A DNA stretch of 64,000 nt from an uncultured Paludibaculum sp. (GCF_963665245.1 NZ_OY762267.1:3134001-3198000); one strand, 5' to 3'; shown: positions 43,833-54,091, counted from the first letter of the stretch. The notes: generated by a model not told the origin, from the letters alone. Program-made: numbers and translations.

Positions 43833-44912
43833 CTACGCCAGAGCCAGATTCGCCTGCGCCTTCAGTGTCAGATCATCGAACTCACCACGTAGGAATCGCG
43901 GCACAGCCGCCGCTGCAATCATGGCCGCATTGTCTGTCGACAAAGAGACGGCCGGAAAGTACACAGGGCAAAGCAACCGCCCCGATTGAGCCGATGCCCT
44001 CAACCCGGCATTGCACGCCACTCCGCCGGAGATGATCACCGCCCGTGCCGCCGTTTCTTCCACCGCTCGCCCTACCCTGCGCAGTAGTTCCTCGATCACG
44101 ACTCTCTGAAACGCCGCCACCGCATCCAGGGTCGTTTGCGGTGTCACGGCCAGCCACTGCTCCAGACTCGGACGGTGATGAAGCTTCATCAATGCGCGCC
44201 GCGTCACAATCTCGCCTTCCAAATCCTGGGATTGCACCCAACGCAACATCGCCGTTTTCAACCCGCTGAAACTGAAGTCCAGTGAATTTCCCTTCATCTT
44301 TGAAATGGGTAGCGCCAACCCGTCCGGATCCCCATACGGGGCCAGTTTATCCAGCACCGGCCCACCCGGGTACCCGAAACCCAGCAGTTTCGCCACTTTG
44401 TCATAGGCCTCACCCGCCGCATCGTCGCGGGTCTTGCCCAGCAACCGGTAGGTCATCCGCTCGCTCACTTCGAAAAGGTGCGTATGCCCCCCGCTGGCCA
44501 CCAGCGCCAGGGCCGGCAGTTCCACCTCCGCTCCGCTCTGCCGCGCCTCCAGCAGAACGGCATGGATATGGCCTTCGATGTGATTCACACCGATCAGCGG
44601 CAGTCCGCGCACCAGGCACACGGCCTTGGCGTACGTGAGCCCCACCAGCAACGAGCCCACCAGGCCCGGACCCGCCGTCACAGCCACCGCGTCGATGTCC
44701 GGCCAGCCCAACCGGGCCTGCTCCAGCGCGCCCCGCACCACGGGCCCGATGGCTCGCAAATGCTCGCGGGAAGCGAGTTCCGGCACCACTCCTCCGTACT
44801 TGCCGTGCACGTCAATCTGCGACGCAACCACGCTCGCAGTCAGCTCTCCATCGGAGGTTACAATGGCCGCGGCCGTCTCATCACACGAACTTTCGATTCC
44901 AAGGATTCGCAA
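43833..44912 (-). CDS. tsaD: tRNA threonylcarbamoyladenosine transferase TsaD
   Basis: 359 residues of the Kae1/TsaD family, which with TsaB, TsaC and TsaE installs t6A at position 37 of tRNAs reading ANN codons. Seen: [17 protein letters not shown] at the N-terminus, the metal ligands in [32 protein letters not shown] and [10 protein letters not shown] near the C-terminus. Length is normal. It is divergent from queA, another tRNA modification gene, with a 63-base AT-rich region between them. Confidence 0.96.
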   Translation of the reverse strand: MRILGIESSCDETAAAIVTSDGELTASVVASQIDVHGKYGGVVPELASREHLRAIGPVVRGALEQARLGWPDIDAVAVTAGPGLVGSLLVGLTYAKAVCLVRGLPLIGVNHIEGHIHAVLLEARQSGAEVELPALALVASGGHTHLFEVSERMTYRLLGKTRDDAAGEAYDKVAKLLGFGYPGGPVLDKLAPYGDPDGLALPISKMKGNSLDFSFSGLKTAMLRWVQSQDLEGEIVTRRALMKLHHRPSLEQWLAVTPQTTLDAVAAFQRVVIEELLRRVGRAVEETAARAVIISGGVACNAGLRASAQSGRLLCPVYFPAVSLSTDNAAMIAAAAVPRFLRGEFDDLTLKAQANLALA

Positions 44913-44975
44913 AATGGTTCCCCGAATGGGTATATTATTCGCAGCGAGCTTTATTCGTTTTTTTGCTCGGCTTTT

Positions 44976-45995
44976 ATGCAGTTATCTGAATTCGACTACC
45001 AATTGCCCGACGAACTCGTTGCTCAAGAGCCGCTTGCCGACCGCTCGTCTGCCCGAATGCTCATCGTCGACCGGGAAACAGGATCCTTTCAGGATGCTTC
45101 ATTCCACGATCTCCCCAAGCACCTTGGCGCCGGCGACTGCCTGATTCTCAATGATACGCGTGTTTTCCCTTCCCGCGTCTTCGGCAAGAAGATCGGCTAC
45201 GACCGTCAGGTGGAACTCTTCCTGCTTCGTCCGGAGTCCCCCGACCGCCTCACTTGGTCCGCGCTCGCCCGTCCCGGCCGGCACCTCCACATCGGCACCC
45301 GCGTCTACATCACGCCCCGTCTGTTCGCCGAGATCCTGGAGACCCGGGAACGTGGGGAACGCCTGCTGAAGTTTACCTGCAACGGCAACATCGACTCCGA
45401 GCTCGAGTCCGTCGGCCACGTTCCGCTGCCGCCTTATATTCACCGCCCGGACCAGCCGGCCGACCGCGATCGCTACCAGACCGTTTTCGCCGAAAAACCC
45501 GGTTCCGTGGCCGCCCCCACAGCTGGACTCCACTTCACGCCCGAGGTCCTGGACGCCTGCCGCGCCGCCGGCGCCGACATCGCTAAGGTCACGCTTCACG
45601 TCGGCCTCGGCACGTTCCAGCCCCTCTCCAACGAGGAAGTCTCTGAAAACAAACTGCATACTGAGCGCTACCAGATCGACGAGGCCAATGCCGAACTCAT
45701 CGCCCGGGCAAAGCGCCGCATCGCGGTCGGCACCACATCGGTCCGTACTATCGAAACCGCCAGCCGCAACGGCGGCTTCCACGCCCAGACAGGGGAAACC
45801 GACATCTTTCTCTACCCGGGCTGCGACTTCCGCGGCGTGGACGCGATGATCACCAACTTCCACTTGCCCAAATCAAGCCTCCTCCTGCTCGTCTCCGCGT
45901 TCGGGAGGAAGGATCTGATCCTGGCCGCTTACCGCTACGCCGTCGAGCAGCGTTACCGCTTCTTCTCCTACGGCGACTGCATGCTGATACTCTAG
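44976..45995 (+). CDS. queA: S-adenosylmethionine:tRNA ribosyltransferase-isomerase QueA
   Basis: 339 residues from the ATG at 44976 (an upstream open frame to 44478 is antisense to tsaD). QueA transfers and isomerises the ribose of AdoMet onto preQ1 at tRNA position 34, making epoxyqueuosine. Family stretches: [65 protein letters not shown] and [15 protein letters not shown]. The AT-rich leader upstream contains TATATT (44931-44936) as a possible -10. The DUF4440 gene follows 6 bases later. Confidence 0.96.
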   Translation: MQLSEFDYQLPDELVAQEPLADRSSARMLIVDRETGSFQDASFHDLPKHLGAGDCLILNDTRVFPSRVFGKKIGYDRQVELFLLRPESPDRLTWSALARPGRHLHIGTRVYITPRLFAEILETRERGERLLKFTCNGNIDSELESVGHVPLPPYIHRPDQPADRDRYQTVFAEKPGSVAAPTAGLHFTPEVLDACRAAGADIAKVTLHVGLGTFQPLSNEEVSENKLHTERYQIDEANAELIARAKRRIAVGTTSVRTIETASRNGGFHAQTGETDIFLYPGCDFRGVDAMITNFHLPKSSLLLLVSAFGRKDLILAAYRYAVEQRYRFFSYGDCMLIL

Positions 45996-46001
45996 TTAGC
46001 C

Positions 46002-46418
46002 ATGCGGCTTCTTGTTCTCTGTCTCCTGGCTGCGTCTTCCCTGCTCCGCGCGCAGGACGAAGTCGCCACCACTCTCCAGAAACAGGCCGAGGCCTGGAAT
46101 CGCGGCGCTCTTGAGGAGTTCATGACCACTTACATGGACTCCCCCGACATCACCTTCACCGGCCGCGCCGGAGTCACCCACGGCTACAAGCCCGTGCTCG
46201 AACGCTACCGCAAGAACTACGGGACGCCCGAGGCCATGGGTACGCTCCGCTACAGCGAACTGGAGGTGCGGTCATTGGGCCCGGAGAGCGCCCTGGTGCT
46301 GGGCCGCTTCGACCTCACACGCACTCAGGCGGGCGGAGGCAATGCGTCTGGCCACTTCACCCTCGTCTTCCGCAAGACCGCCAAAGGGTGGAAGATCATT
46401 CACGACCACACCAGCTAA
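46002..46418 (+). CDS. Secreted SnoaL/DUF4440-type protein
   Basis: 138 residues: a signal peptide (MRLLVLCLLAASSLLRAQ) and a cone-shaped NTF2-like fold (LQKQAEAWNRGALEEFM, SPDITFTGRAGVTHGYKPVLERY, HFTLVFRKTAKGWKIIHDH). Members of this group include ketosteroid-isomerase-like enzymes and many of unknown function; the lone ending His-Asp-His hints at a small pocket, not a proven active site. It lies 6 bases after queA, so it is probably read from the same transcript though unrelated in function. Followed by a repeat-containing intergenic region. Confidence 0.82.
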   Translation: MRLLVLCLLAASSLLRAQDEVATTLQKQAEAWNRGALEEFMTTYMDSPDITFTGRAGVTHGYKPVLERYRKNYGTPEAMGTLRYSELEVRSLGPESALVLGRFDLTRTQAGGGNASGHFTLVFRKTAKGWKIIHDHTS

Positions 46419-46461
46419 GTACACAGTTTCGGAAGTTTGCACACGTATCGGCCGTAAGCTC

Positions 46462-46519
46462 TCAGCGATCAGCACTCAGCCCGCGCCGGTGTAGCTGACG
46501 GCTGAAAACTGATCGCTGA
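46462..46519. repeat. Intergenic inverted repeat (TCAGCGATCAG / CTGATCGCTGA)
   Basis: An 11-bp perfect inverted repeat (arms 46462-46472 and 46509-46519) inside a patch made of repeated AGC-TGA-type words (GCTGACGGCTGAA, GATCGCTGACGGCTG), unlike the surrounding coding DNA. It has the look of a dispersed intergenic element (REP/BIME-like). It lies between convergent genes and could end transcription on both sides. Confidence 0.5.
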
Positions 46520-46569
46520 CGGCTGCTCTGCAAATACGTCACGGTGATTCCGAATGTGAGTACTAAGGC

Positions 46570-47733
46570 TCATGCGGCCAGACTGCGCGAGAGAATCTCC
46601 TCCACCGTCTTCGGTGTGATGTCCTGCCGCTCCCCCAGCTTCACCGCGCCGTTGGTTTCCAGACTCTTCGCCACCAGCGCCGGAGTCTCCGGCTTCACGC
46701 CCGGATACTGCGAGAGCCTCGTCGGCAAGCCCATCAGTTCGAAGAACTCTTCCGTCTTCCGGATCGCCGCCTCGCATCGTTCCTCGTCGCTGCCGGTCCG
46801 GATGCCCCAAACCCGCTCGGCGTACTGGACCAACTTCTCGCGCTTCCCGCTGGATTGAACCCGGAACAGATGCGGAACCACCGTCGCGAGAGTCCGCGCA
46901 TGGTCTATCCCGTACAATGCCGTCAACTCGTGGCCGATCATGTGCGTCGCCCAATCCTGCGGCACGCCGCTGCCAATCAGACCGTTCAAAGCCAACGTGG
47001 CCGACCACACGAATGTGGCCCGCAGGTCGTAGTTCTCCGGCTCGGCCAGCGTTTTGGGCCCCACGTCGATCAGCGTCTGCAGAATCGATTCCGCGAAACG
47101 GTCGTTCAGCTCCGCATGCACCGGAAACGTCATGTACTGCTCCAGCGTGTGCACGAAAGCGTCCACGACACCATTCGCAACTTGCCTGGCCGGGAGCGAA
47201 AAGGTGGTTTCGGGGTCGAGCACCGCGAACTTCGGATAGCAGTGCACCGACCCAAAGGCGAGTTTCTGGCCCGTCGACCGCCGGCTGATCACCGCAAACG
47301 TATTCGATTCCGAACCGGTCGCCGGCAGGGTCAGGATGGAGGCCAACGGCACGGCCGATTCCACCTTGGCGCCTTTCGTCAGAATGTCCCAAGGCTCGCC
47401 GACAAACGGCGCCGCCGCCGCGATGAATTTCGTTCCGTCCAAAACGGACCCACCGCCCACGGCCAGAATCAGATCGACCTTTTCCCGCCGCACCAATTCC
47501 ACGGCGCCCATCAGGGTGTCGTATTCCGGATTCGGCTCAATCCCGCCAAACTCCAGCACGGCGCGCCCGTCCAGGGCCGCCATCACCTGCTCATACACCC
47601 CGTTTTTGTGGATGCTGCCGCCTCCATAGGTGATCAGAACCTTGGCGTCGGCCGGGATCTCCTTGGCGATGGAGGCAATCTGCCCCTTGCCGAACAGAAT
47701 CTTGGTGGGGTTATAGAACTCGAAATTGAACAT
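46570..47733 (-). CDS. Iron-containing alcohol dehydrogenase (YqhD-like)
   Basis: 387 residues starting MFNFEFYNPTKILFGKGQI. Group III metal-dependent alcohol dehydrogenase: cofactor strand ITYGGGSIHKNG, VGGGSVLDGTKFIAAA, LPATGSESN, and metal ligands Asp/His in GVVDAFVHTLEQY, MIGHELTALYGIDHARTL. YqhD uses NADPH to reduce aldehydes, and often protects against reactive aldehydes. It follows the anti-sigma gene by 36 bp on the same strand, so it may belong to the ECF regulon or operon; a detoxifying role under envelope or redox stress would fit. Substrate not determined. Confidence 0.92.
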   Translation of the reverse strand: MFNFEFYNPTKILFGKGQIASIAKEIPADAKVLITYGGGSIHKNGVYEQVMAALDGRAVLEFGGIEPNPEYDTLMGAVELVRREKVDLILAVGGGSVLDGTKFIAAAAPFVGEPWDILTKGAKVESAVPLASILTLPATGSESNTFAVISRRSTGQKLAFGSVHCYPKFAVLDPETTFSLPARQVANGVVDAFVHTLEQYMTFPVHAELNDRFAESILQTLIDVGPKTLAEPENYDLRATFVWSATLALNGLIGSGVPQDWATHMIGHELTALYGIDHARTLATVVPHLFRVQSSGKREKLVQYAERVWGIRTGSDEERCEAAIRKTEEFFELMGLPTRLSQYPGVKPETPALVAKSLETNGAVKLGERQDITPKTVEEILSRSLAA

Positions 47734-47769
47734 GGAAGACTCGCTTCCATTATCTTAGGCGACCCGCCG

Positions 47770-48168
47770 CTAGTTGCGAGACCAGGCAAACCAGACTACG
47801 GAACCGGCCGCCACGCTCAGCACGCCCAGCGCGATGGCCGCCATCGCCGCCTCGGTACTCATCCATGCAATGCAGCCCACCAGCCCCAGACCCAGCGCAG
47901 CCATCGCCGCGCGTTCCACCAGAATCACAGGCCGCAGCGCCCGCGCCGCGTCGTCGCGCCGCGCCCGCAGTTGCAGCTTCCACCAGACAAAGCCCGGCTC
48001 CTGGACCGGAGCTTCCGCCGTCTCCGCGGCCTCCTGCAGGAATCCGGCCACCAGCAGGCTGTCGGCGCAATCGCCGCATCCTGCCAGGTGCGCCCGCAGT
48101 TCGTCCGTCCATGTGCCGGTGCGCTGCGCCGCCAATACGTCCTGTTCCCGGGAACACATCGTCTTCAT
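47770..48168 (-). CDS. Membrane anti-sigma factor with zinc-binding ZAS motif
   Basis: 132 residues from the ATG at 48168, overlapping the sigma stop as ATGA. The N-terminus has the ZAS-type motif H-x3-C-x2-C (HLAGCGDC), which binds a sigma factor and can sense redox state. Two hydrophobic segments in the second half (AAMAALGLGLVGCIAWMS and AMAAIALGVLSVAAGSVVWF) place it in the membrane, with the C-terminal end short (SRN) and no periplasmic sensor domain. A longer upstream frame to 48318 lies inside the sigma gene and is discarded. Confidence 0.83.
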   Translation of the reverse strand: MKTMCSREQDVLAAQRTGTWTDELRAHLAGCGDCADSLLVAGFLQEAAETAEAPVQEPGFVWWKLQLRARRDDAARALRPVILVERAAMAALGLGLVGCIAWMSTEAAMAAIALGVLSVAAGSVVWFAWSRN

Positions 48169-48755
48169 CGTCCAGTCTCCTGCCGGAAGCCCCGATCGCG
48201 CAAGAGGCCCGCCAGCTTCTGCTTCACCCGGAATAACAGCGGCCGGATGCTCGCTTCCTTCAGACCAGTCACCGCCGCAATCTCGCGGTGGCTCGCCCCT
48301 TCCACATACGCCATCCACATGAGCGCCCGTTCATTCGGCTTGATGTCGTTCATCACCTTCTGGATGTCGGCCGAAAGCTGGATCTCCGAGGCCCCTCGCC
48401 CTTCCTGCGCCCGCGTCGCAATGCGCTCGTCCAACGGCGCGGGCTCAAACTTCTTACCTCGGAAGTGGTCCCGCGCCAGGTTGGTCGCCGTCCGGTACAG
48501 ATAGCTCTTCCGCTGCCCTTCGTCCATCTCCGGCATCTCGGCCCGCATCATCCGGTAGAAGGACTCCTGCATCAGGTCTTCCGCCAGCGCCGCATTGCCC
48601 GTGAGCCGCGAAAGATACGCCTTCAGCGGCCGCGCATGCAACGCGTAGAGCTCGCGGAACCCCGCCTCGGTCATGCGTAGCGCCTCCACCGGCGCGCCAC
48701 TGGCCGCGACCACGTTCGCGAAGGGAACCGCCGGATTCATCTCAGGTTCTATCAC
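48165..48755 (-). CDS. ECF-type RNA polymerase sigma factor
   Basis: 196 residues with both ECF regions: sigma-2 (RELYALHARPLKAYLSRL, GNAALAEDLMQESFYRMM, then SYLYRTATNLARDHFR) and sigma-4 (LMWMAYVEGASHREIAAVTG, IRPLLFRVKQKLAGLL). It directs polymerase to a stress regulon while bound or released by the anti-sigma factor encoded next (ATGA overlap). 18 bp after the stop of a small membrane protein gene. The promoter of the operon is probably upstream of that gene, around 49239-49358, which it may itself recognise. Confidence 0.93.
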   Translation of the reverse strand: MIEPEMNPAVPFANVVAASGAPVEALRMTEAGFRELYALHARPLKAYLSRLTGNAALAEDLMQESFYRMMRAEMPEMDEGQRKSYLYRTATNLARDHFRGKKFEPAPLDERIATRAQEGRGASEIQLSADIQKVMNDIKPNERALMWMAYVEGASHREIAAVTGLKEASIRPLLFRVKQKLAGLLRDRGFRQETGR

Positions 48756-48773
48756 AGCAGCAGCCCGGCCGTT

Positions 48774-49238
48774 CTATTTCTGCTCGATCGTCTTCCCGTT
48801 CAGTAAGCCCAGGGTTTTGGACAGCAGATAGCTGGCCCCCGCCCCCAACAGCAGCGCAATGCCCAAGGTCAACACGAGAGTGCCGACAATCACCACGTCC
48901 CGCTGCGAATAGCGGTCCACGATGTTCTGCAGAACCAGGATGCCGGTGCCCATCACCAGACAGACCGTCCCGTACTGCACCGAGTTCAGAATCCGGGTGA
49001 ACGTCGCCGGCTTTTCCGGCGGAGCGCCCTTCATCAGGTTCTGGCCCGCCTCGGATTGCAGATAGGCCAGCACTTCCTGCCCGTTGCCCAGCTTATCCAT
49101 CAGTTTGTTGAAAATCTCGGCCTGCGCCCGCTCCGCCTTCGTGCGGCGCAGATGATCGAACAGTGCCCGGGTGATGATCACCACCGCCAGCGCCACGGTG
49201 CCGAACACCATGACAATCGCAACTACTTCCGTACCCAT
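48774..49238 (-). CDS. Small membrane protein in the ECF operon, unknown
   Basis: 154 residues from the ATG at 49238 (GGAG 8 bases upstream). One N-terminal membrane helix (MGTEVVAIVMVFGTVALAVVIITRAL), a charged helical stretch with RRTKAERAQAEIFNKLMDKL, and two C-terminal helices (VQYGTVCLVMGTGILVLQNI, VIVGTLVLTLGIALLLGAGA). It sits first in the sigma/anti-sigma operon. It could be the membrane sensor that the short anti-sigma protein lacks; that is inference from position only. No known family. Confidence 0.75.
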   Translation of the reverse strand: MGTEVVAIVMVFGTVALAVVIITRALFDHLRRTKAERAQAEIFNKLMDKLGNGQEVLAYLQSEAGQNLMKGAPPEKPATFTRILNSVQYGTVCLVMGTGILVLQNIVDRYSQRDVVIVGTLVLTLGIALLLGAGASYLLSKTLGLLNGKTIEQK

Positions 49239-49412
49239 TGCTTCACTCCTTAGCCGCGCTTTTTGCGCTTCCTTCAGCCATTCCAACGGGCGGCGCGCCC
49301 CCGTTGTTAACGCGGCTGCAAAACTATTTCCGGCGGGGCCAGAGGCACGCGTAATTGTATGACCCGAGAGAACATGTCCGACACAGGCGAACCAGTATAC
49401 TGGCAGGTAAGT

Positions 49413-50453
49413 ATGTTGATCGAACGCTGCGCCTACGCGCGGGCCGGCCTGATTGGGAATCCTTCGGACGGCTACTATGGCAAAACCATCGCCGTCATCG
49501 TCAGGAACTATCAGGCGCGGGTCACCATGTATGAAGCCCCCCGCATTTCCATCCGCGGCGGGCATCGCGACCGCCTGGAATATGGCAGCTTTTCGGAGTT
49601 TCTGGATGATGTCCACCAGAATGGCTACTATGGCGGCGTCCGGCTCATCAAGGCCGCCATCAAAAAGTTCAACGATTGGTGCGCCGCCAAGGACATCCGC
49701 CTGGAGCGCACCTTCGCCATCGAGTACGACACCAACATACCCGTGCGCGTCGGTCTCGCTGGTTCCAGTGCCATCGTCACGGCGACCATCCGGGCCTTAA
49801 TGGCCTACTTCCACGTAGAAATTCCCAAACCGGTCCTACCCAGCCTCATCCTCAGCGTCGAACTGGAGGAACTCGGCATCGGCGCCGGGCTGCAGGACCG
49901 CGTAATCCAAGTCTATGAAAATGTTGTCTTTATGGACTTCGATAAGGCTTTGATGGAACGCGACGGGCATGGTCTGTACGAGCCCCTGAACCCCGCCTCT
50001 CTCCCCCCACTATTTGTGGCCTATCACGACAACCTCGCCGAGGGCACCGAACTAACCCATAACGACTTACGCAGCCGCTTCAACCGTGGGGAACAGGCCG
50101 TGCTGGACGCCATCCGCCACTGGGCCGATCTGGCTGAGCGGTCGCGGGTGCTATTGCTGGAAGGCAAGGGCATGGAAGTGGGCCCTCTGATGAACGAGGC
50201 CTTCGATCTGCGCGCCAGCCTCATCCGCATCAGTCCCGGCAACATGGAACTCATCCGCCGAGGCCGCGACTTGGGTGCATTCACCCAGTTTTGCGGCTCC
50301 GGCGGCGCCATCATCGGGTGCTACGACGGCGATCCGGCCCGCTTGCGGCGGCTCCGCATCTCGTACGCGGAGATGGGCGCCGAACTCATCGTGCCCCAGA
50401 TTCAGGCTCAATCGAAGACCAACGCCGAGGCTGCCGGGAGCTTGCGCTCATGA
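49413..50453 (+). CDS. GHMP-family sugar kinase, glucuronokinase-like
   Basis: 346 residues if the ATG at 49413 is used; ATGs at 49359 and 49374 give short extra tails, and the family begins at MLIERCAYARAGLIGNPSD. That N-terminus with DGYYGKTIA is close to plant glucuronokinase. The ATP-binding loop PVRVGLAGSSAIV and the C-terminal FCGSGGAIIGCY are typical of GHMP kinases. Likely reaction: sugar acid + ATP to sugar 1-phosphate. Its stop overlaps the start of galU (ATGA, 50450-50453); together they would turn free glucuronate (or a similar sugar) into a UDP-sugar. Plain galactokinase or heptose kinase roles are less likely. Confidence 0.85.
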   Translation: MLIERCAYARAGLIGNPSDGYYGKTIAVIVRNYQARVTMYEAPRISIRGGHRDRLEYGSFSEFLDDVHQNGYYGGVRLIKAAIKKFNDWCAAKDIRLERTFAIEYDTNIPVRVGLAGSSAIVTATIRALMAYFHVEIPKPVLPSLILSVELEELGIGAGLQDRVIQVYENVVFMDFDKALMERDGHGLYEPLNPASLPPLFVAYHDNLAEGTELTHNDLRSRFNRGEQAVLDAIRHWADLAERSRVLLLEGKGMEVGPLMNEAFDLRASLIRISPGNMELIRRGRDLGAFTQFCGSGGAIIGCYDGDPARLRRLRISYAEMGAELIVPQIQAQSKTNAEAAGSLRS

Positions 50454-51334
50454 AAGTCCGGAAAGCCGTCATCCCGGCCGCCGGCATGGGCACCCGCTTC
50501 CTGCCGGCCACCAAGAGCATGCCCAAGGAGATGCTGCCCATCGTCGACAAACCGGTGCTCCAGTTTGTCATCGAAGAGGCGGCCCAGAGCGGCATCGAGG
50601 ACGTCCTCATCGTCACCGGCCGCGGCAAGCAGGCGATCGAAAACCACTTTGATTTCAACCCCGATCTGGAGATCTTCCTGCGCAATGCCGGCAAGCAGGA
50701 TCTCGTCGATCAGGTGCGCGACATCGGCGATCGCGTCCAGATCCACTACATTCGTCAAAAAGAGCAGCTCGGTTTAGGCGACGCCATCCGCCTGGCGCGC
50801 GCCCACGTGGGCCGTGAACCTTTTGCGGTCCTGCTCGGCGACACCATCATCGAACCGCCGGCCGGCCAGAGGCCGGGGCTGCGCCAGTTGCTCGACTCCT
50901 TCGAACAGACCAACGCCAGCGTGGTGGCCGTCCACCACGTGCCGCGCGAGTGGGTCAGCCGCTACGGCATCGTCGACGGCGATCCCGAAGGCGACAATCC
51001 CGACCTCCTGCGCCTGCGGAAACTCGTGGAGAAGCCGGCCATCAACCTCGCGCCCAGCGACCTCGCTATCGCCGGCCGCTACGTCTTCAGCGCCGATATC
51101 TTCGAGTGCATCGATGCCACGCAACGCGGGGTCGGGGGCGAGATCCAACTCACCGACGCCATGAATCTGCTAGCCCAGCTCCAGCCCGTCTACGCCCTCG
51201 CGTGGCAGGCCAAGCGCTTCGACATCGGCAACCGGGTGGAGTACGCCAAGTGTTTTCTTGAGCTTGCATTGAAACGAGAAGACACCGGCCCGGCCATCCG
51301 CGCCCATTTGGCACAACTGCTCGCCGGGGAGTGA
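50450..51334 (+). CDS. galU: UTP-glucose-1-phosphate uridylyltransferase
   Basis: 294 residues of the GalU family: nucleotide loop VRKAVIPAAGMGTRFLPATK, KEMLPIVDKPVLQFVIEEA, then EQLGLGDAIRLARAHVG, LLGDTII and EKPAINLAPSDLAIAGRYVF. GalU makes UDP-glucose from UTP and glucose-1-phosphate, the donor for envelope sugars and trehalose and the source of UDP-glucuronate. The 4-base overlap with the kinase indicates coupled translation and suggests that this copy may take glucuronate-1-phosphate or glucose-1-phosphate. The substrate pocket cannot be told apart by eye. Confidence 0.93.
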   Translation: MKVRKAVIPAAGMGTRFLPATKSMPKEMLPIVDKPVLQFVIEEAAQSGIEDVLIVTGRGKQAIENHFDFNPDLEIFLRNAGKQDLVDQVRDIGDRVQIHYIRQKEQLGLGDAIRLARAHVGREPFAVLLGDTIIEPPAGQRPGLRQLLDSFEQTNASVVAVHHVPREWVSRYGIVDGDPEGDNPDLLRLRKLVEKPAINLAPSDLAIAGRYVFSADIFECIDATQRGVGGEIQLTDAMNLLAQLQPVYALAWQAKRFDIGNRVEYAKCFLELALKREDTGPAIRAHLAQLLAGE

Positions 51335-51341
51335 CCTGCGT

Positions 51342-51350
51342 TGCTATACT
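51342..51350 (+). promoter_or_regulatory. Extended -10 promoter upstream of ffh
   Basis: TG-C-TATACT at 51342-51350 is a good extended -10 element, which can work without a -35. Transcription would begin near 51357, giving an ffh leader of about 147 bases. Confidence 0.5.
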
Positions 51351-51356
51351 GGATGG

Positions 51357-51503
51357 TGCTGCCTTGGGCAGTCGTGTGTCACTACGCGTGTCCAGTGGGA
51401 CGGCACAAGGCCGAACCCTACCGGTAGGTCGCACCCCTAACAGTTGGAATTGGCGTAAAAGGATACCGTTGGCGCGCCCGGCGCGCGTGCGGCACGAAGG
51501 AAG
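51357..51503 (+). other. Long ffh leader, candidate structured RNA
   Basis: The leader has complementary ends of an inner block (GGTGC near 51355-51359 with GCACC near 51431-51435), an inner GTCC...GGGAC pairing and a GC-rich hairpin GCGCGCC/GGCGCGC just before the ribosome site GAAGGAAG. It contains no open frame of note. It does not contain the GGAAGxAGC loop of SRP RNA. What it does, if anything, is unknown. Confidence 0.35.
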
Positions 51504-52856
<1,353 letters not shown>

Positions 52857-52898
52857 GGGCCGACCGCTCATGGACGATTTGCTAGGAGAGTAGAACGC

Positions 52899-53156
52899 AT
52901 GTTGATGATTCGGCTGGCGCGTTTTGGCGCCAAGAAGAAGCCCACTTACCGCGTGGTATTGATCGAGAAGGATCGCGCCCGTGACTCCAAGGCCCTTGAG
53001 GTTTTGGGCCACTACAACCCGGTCGCCGACCCGGCCGTGGTGCAACTCGACCATGCCCGCATCGAGCATTGGACCAAGAGCGGCGCGCAACTGTCCGACA
53101 CCGTGGCGCGGCTGGTGAAGGCCAACCCTGCTCCGGTCGAACAGCCCGTAGCCTGA
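52899..53156 (+). CDS. rpsP: 30S ribosomal protein S16
   Basis: 85 residues. S16 stabilises the 5' domain of 16S rRNA during 30S assembly. Typical sequence: IRLARFGAKKKPTYRVV, DSKALEVLGHYNP and IEHWTKSGAQLSDTVARL. The start at 52899 gives MLMIRLAR; the second ATG (52905) is the more usual N-terminus and is equally possible. AGGAG precedes the start. It lies 42 bp after ffh. Confidence 0.96.
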   Translation: MLMIRLARFGAKKKPTYRVVLIEKDRARDSKALEVLGHYNPVADPAVVQLDHARIEHWTKSGAQLSDTVARLVKANPAPVEQPVA

Positions 53157-53189
53157 CCATCCGGTTTCGACGGCCCGCTTGGGACGTGT

Positions 53190-53217
53190 TTGTGACATGC
53201 CCTCAGCATGTTAGGAT
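53190..53217 (+). promoter_or_regulatory. Possible sigma-70 promoter before khpA
   Basis: TTGTGA and TAGGAT separated by 16 bases lie 26 bases before the khpA start. It would allow khpA-rimM-trmD-rplS to be transcribed apart from rpsP. Confidence 0.3.
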
Positions 53218-53243
53218 CGGAGGCAGGACGGGAGGTCCGCGCA

Positions 53244-53483
53244 ATGTCTGGCATGAAAGTTCTCGTTGAGGAAATTGCGAAGGCGCTCGTGGACACGCCC
53301 GAAGAGGTCCAGGTGCGCGAGGTTCCGGGCGAGCAGGTGACTGTGCTCGAACTGCGCGTGGCCGCCAGTGATCTTGGCAAGGTGATCGGCAAGCAAGGCC
53401 GTACGGCGCGTTCCGTCCGGACGCTGCTGGGCGCCGCCGGGATGAAGGTCAATCGGCGCTTCACGCTGGAAATCCTTGAATAA
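53244..53483 (+). CDS. khpA: KH-domain RNA-binding protein KhpA
   Basis: 79 residues from the ATG at 53244, which has GGAGG 8 bases upstream; a frame start at 53208 is longer but has no ribosome site. Single KH domain with the GxxG loop in [19 protein letters not shown]. KhpA with KhpB binds many RNAs and affects cell division and translation in Gram-positives. Its place between rpsP and rimM is conserved in many phyla. Its TAA stop shares a base with the rimM ATG. Confidence 0.92.
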   Translation: MSGMKVLVEEIAKALVDTPEEVQVREVPGEQVTVLELRVAASDLGKVIGKQGRTARSVRTLLGAAGMKVNRRFTLEILE

Positions 53484-54091
53484 TGGGGAGTTCCGCACCG
53501 GTTGGGCCGCCTGTCGATTGGGTACTGATCGGGAGGCTCACCTCCATCCACGGCCTGCGGGGGGAAGTCCTCGTCGATGGCTGGAATGACGTTGAGCGCT
53601 ACGATGAGTGGCCGCTGGTTTGGCTGAGAGATCAGTCCGGCGGTTGGGCCCATGACGGGATGGCGCTGCGGGTGGAAACCGTCCGCCCCCACAAGGGTGG
53701 CCTGCTGGTCGCCTTTGCCGGATTGGATTCGATCGACGATGTCGAGCCCCTGAAAGGGTGCGAGTTGGTGATCCGGAAATCGGATCGCCCGGCCCTCCCG
53801 GAAGGGGAGTATTACATGGCCGACCTGGTCGGCTGTGCGGTGTTTGACCGTGCCACGGGGCAAAAGCTGGGTACGGTGACCGGCTGGCAGGAGTTTGGCG
53901 GGCCGGAGTTGCTGGAAGTTTCGGCCGAGGGAGCGAAGCCGGGAGAGCCCGTGGACAGCTTTTCGATCCCCTTCGCCCGTTCGATCTGCGTGGACATCGA
54001 TCCCGCGGGCCGGCGGATTGGCGTGGATCTGCCCGAGGGCTTGCTCGAATTGAACAGGGCCGCGCCCAAAGAGCCCGGTAGCGATCGATGA
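53483..54091 (+). CDS. rimM: 16S rRNA processing protein RimM
   Basis: 202 residues. RimM binds S19 and helps the 3' domain of the 30S subunit mature. N-terminal beta-barrel ([21 protein letters not shown]) and C-terminal PRC-barrel ([25 protein letters not shown], split in text here; [17 protein letters not shown]). The ATG overlaps the khpA stop by one base; the trmD ATG overlaps this gene's stop. Confidence 0.95.
   Translation: MGSSAPVGPPVDWVLIGRLTSIHGLRGEVLVDGWNDVERYDEWPLVWLRDQSGGWAHDGMALRVETVRPHKGGLLVAFAGLDSIDDVEPLKGCELVIRKSDRPALPEGEYYMADLVGCAVFDRATGQKLGTVTGWQEFGGPELLEVSAEGAKPGEPVDSFSIPFARSICVDIDPAGRRIGVDLPEGLLELNRAAPKEPGSDR

Noticed and set aside
51357..51450. SRP (4.5S) RNA gene before ffh
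   Set aside because: The invariant GGAAGxAGC apical loop and the matching symmetric loop are absent.
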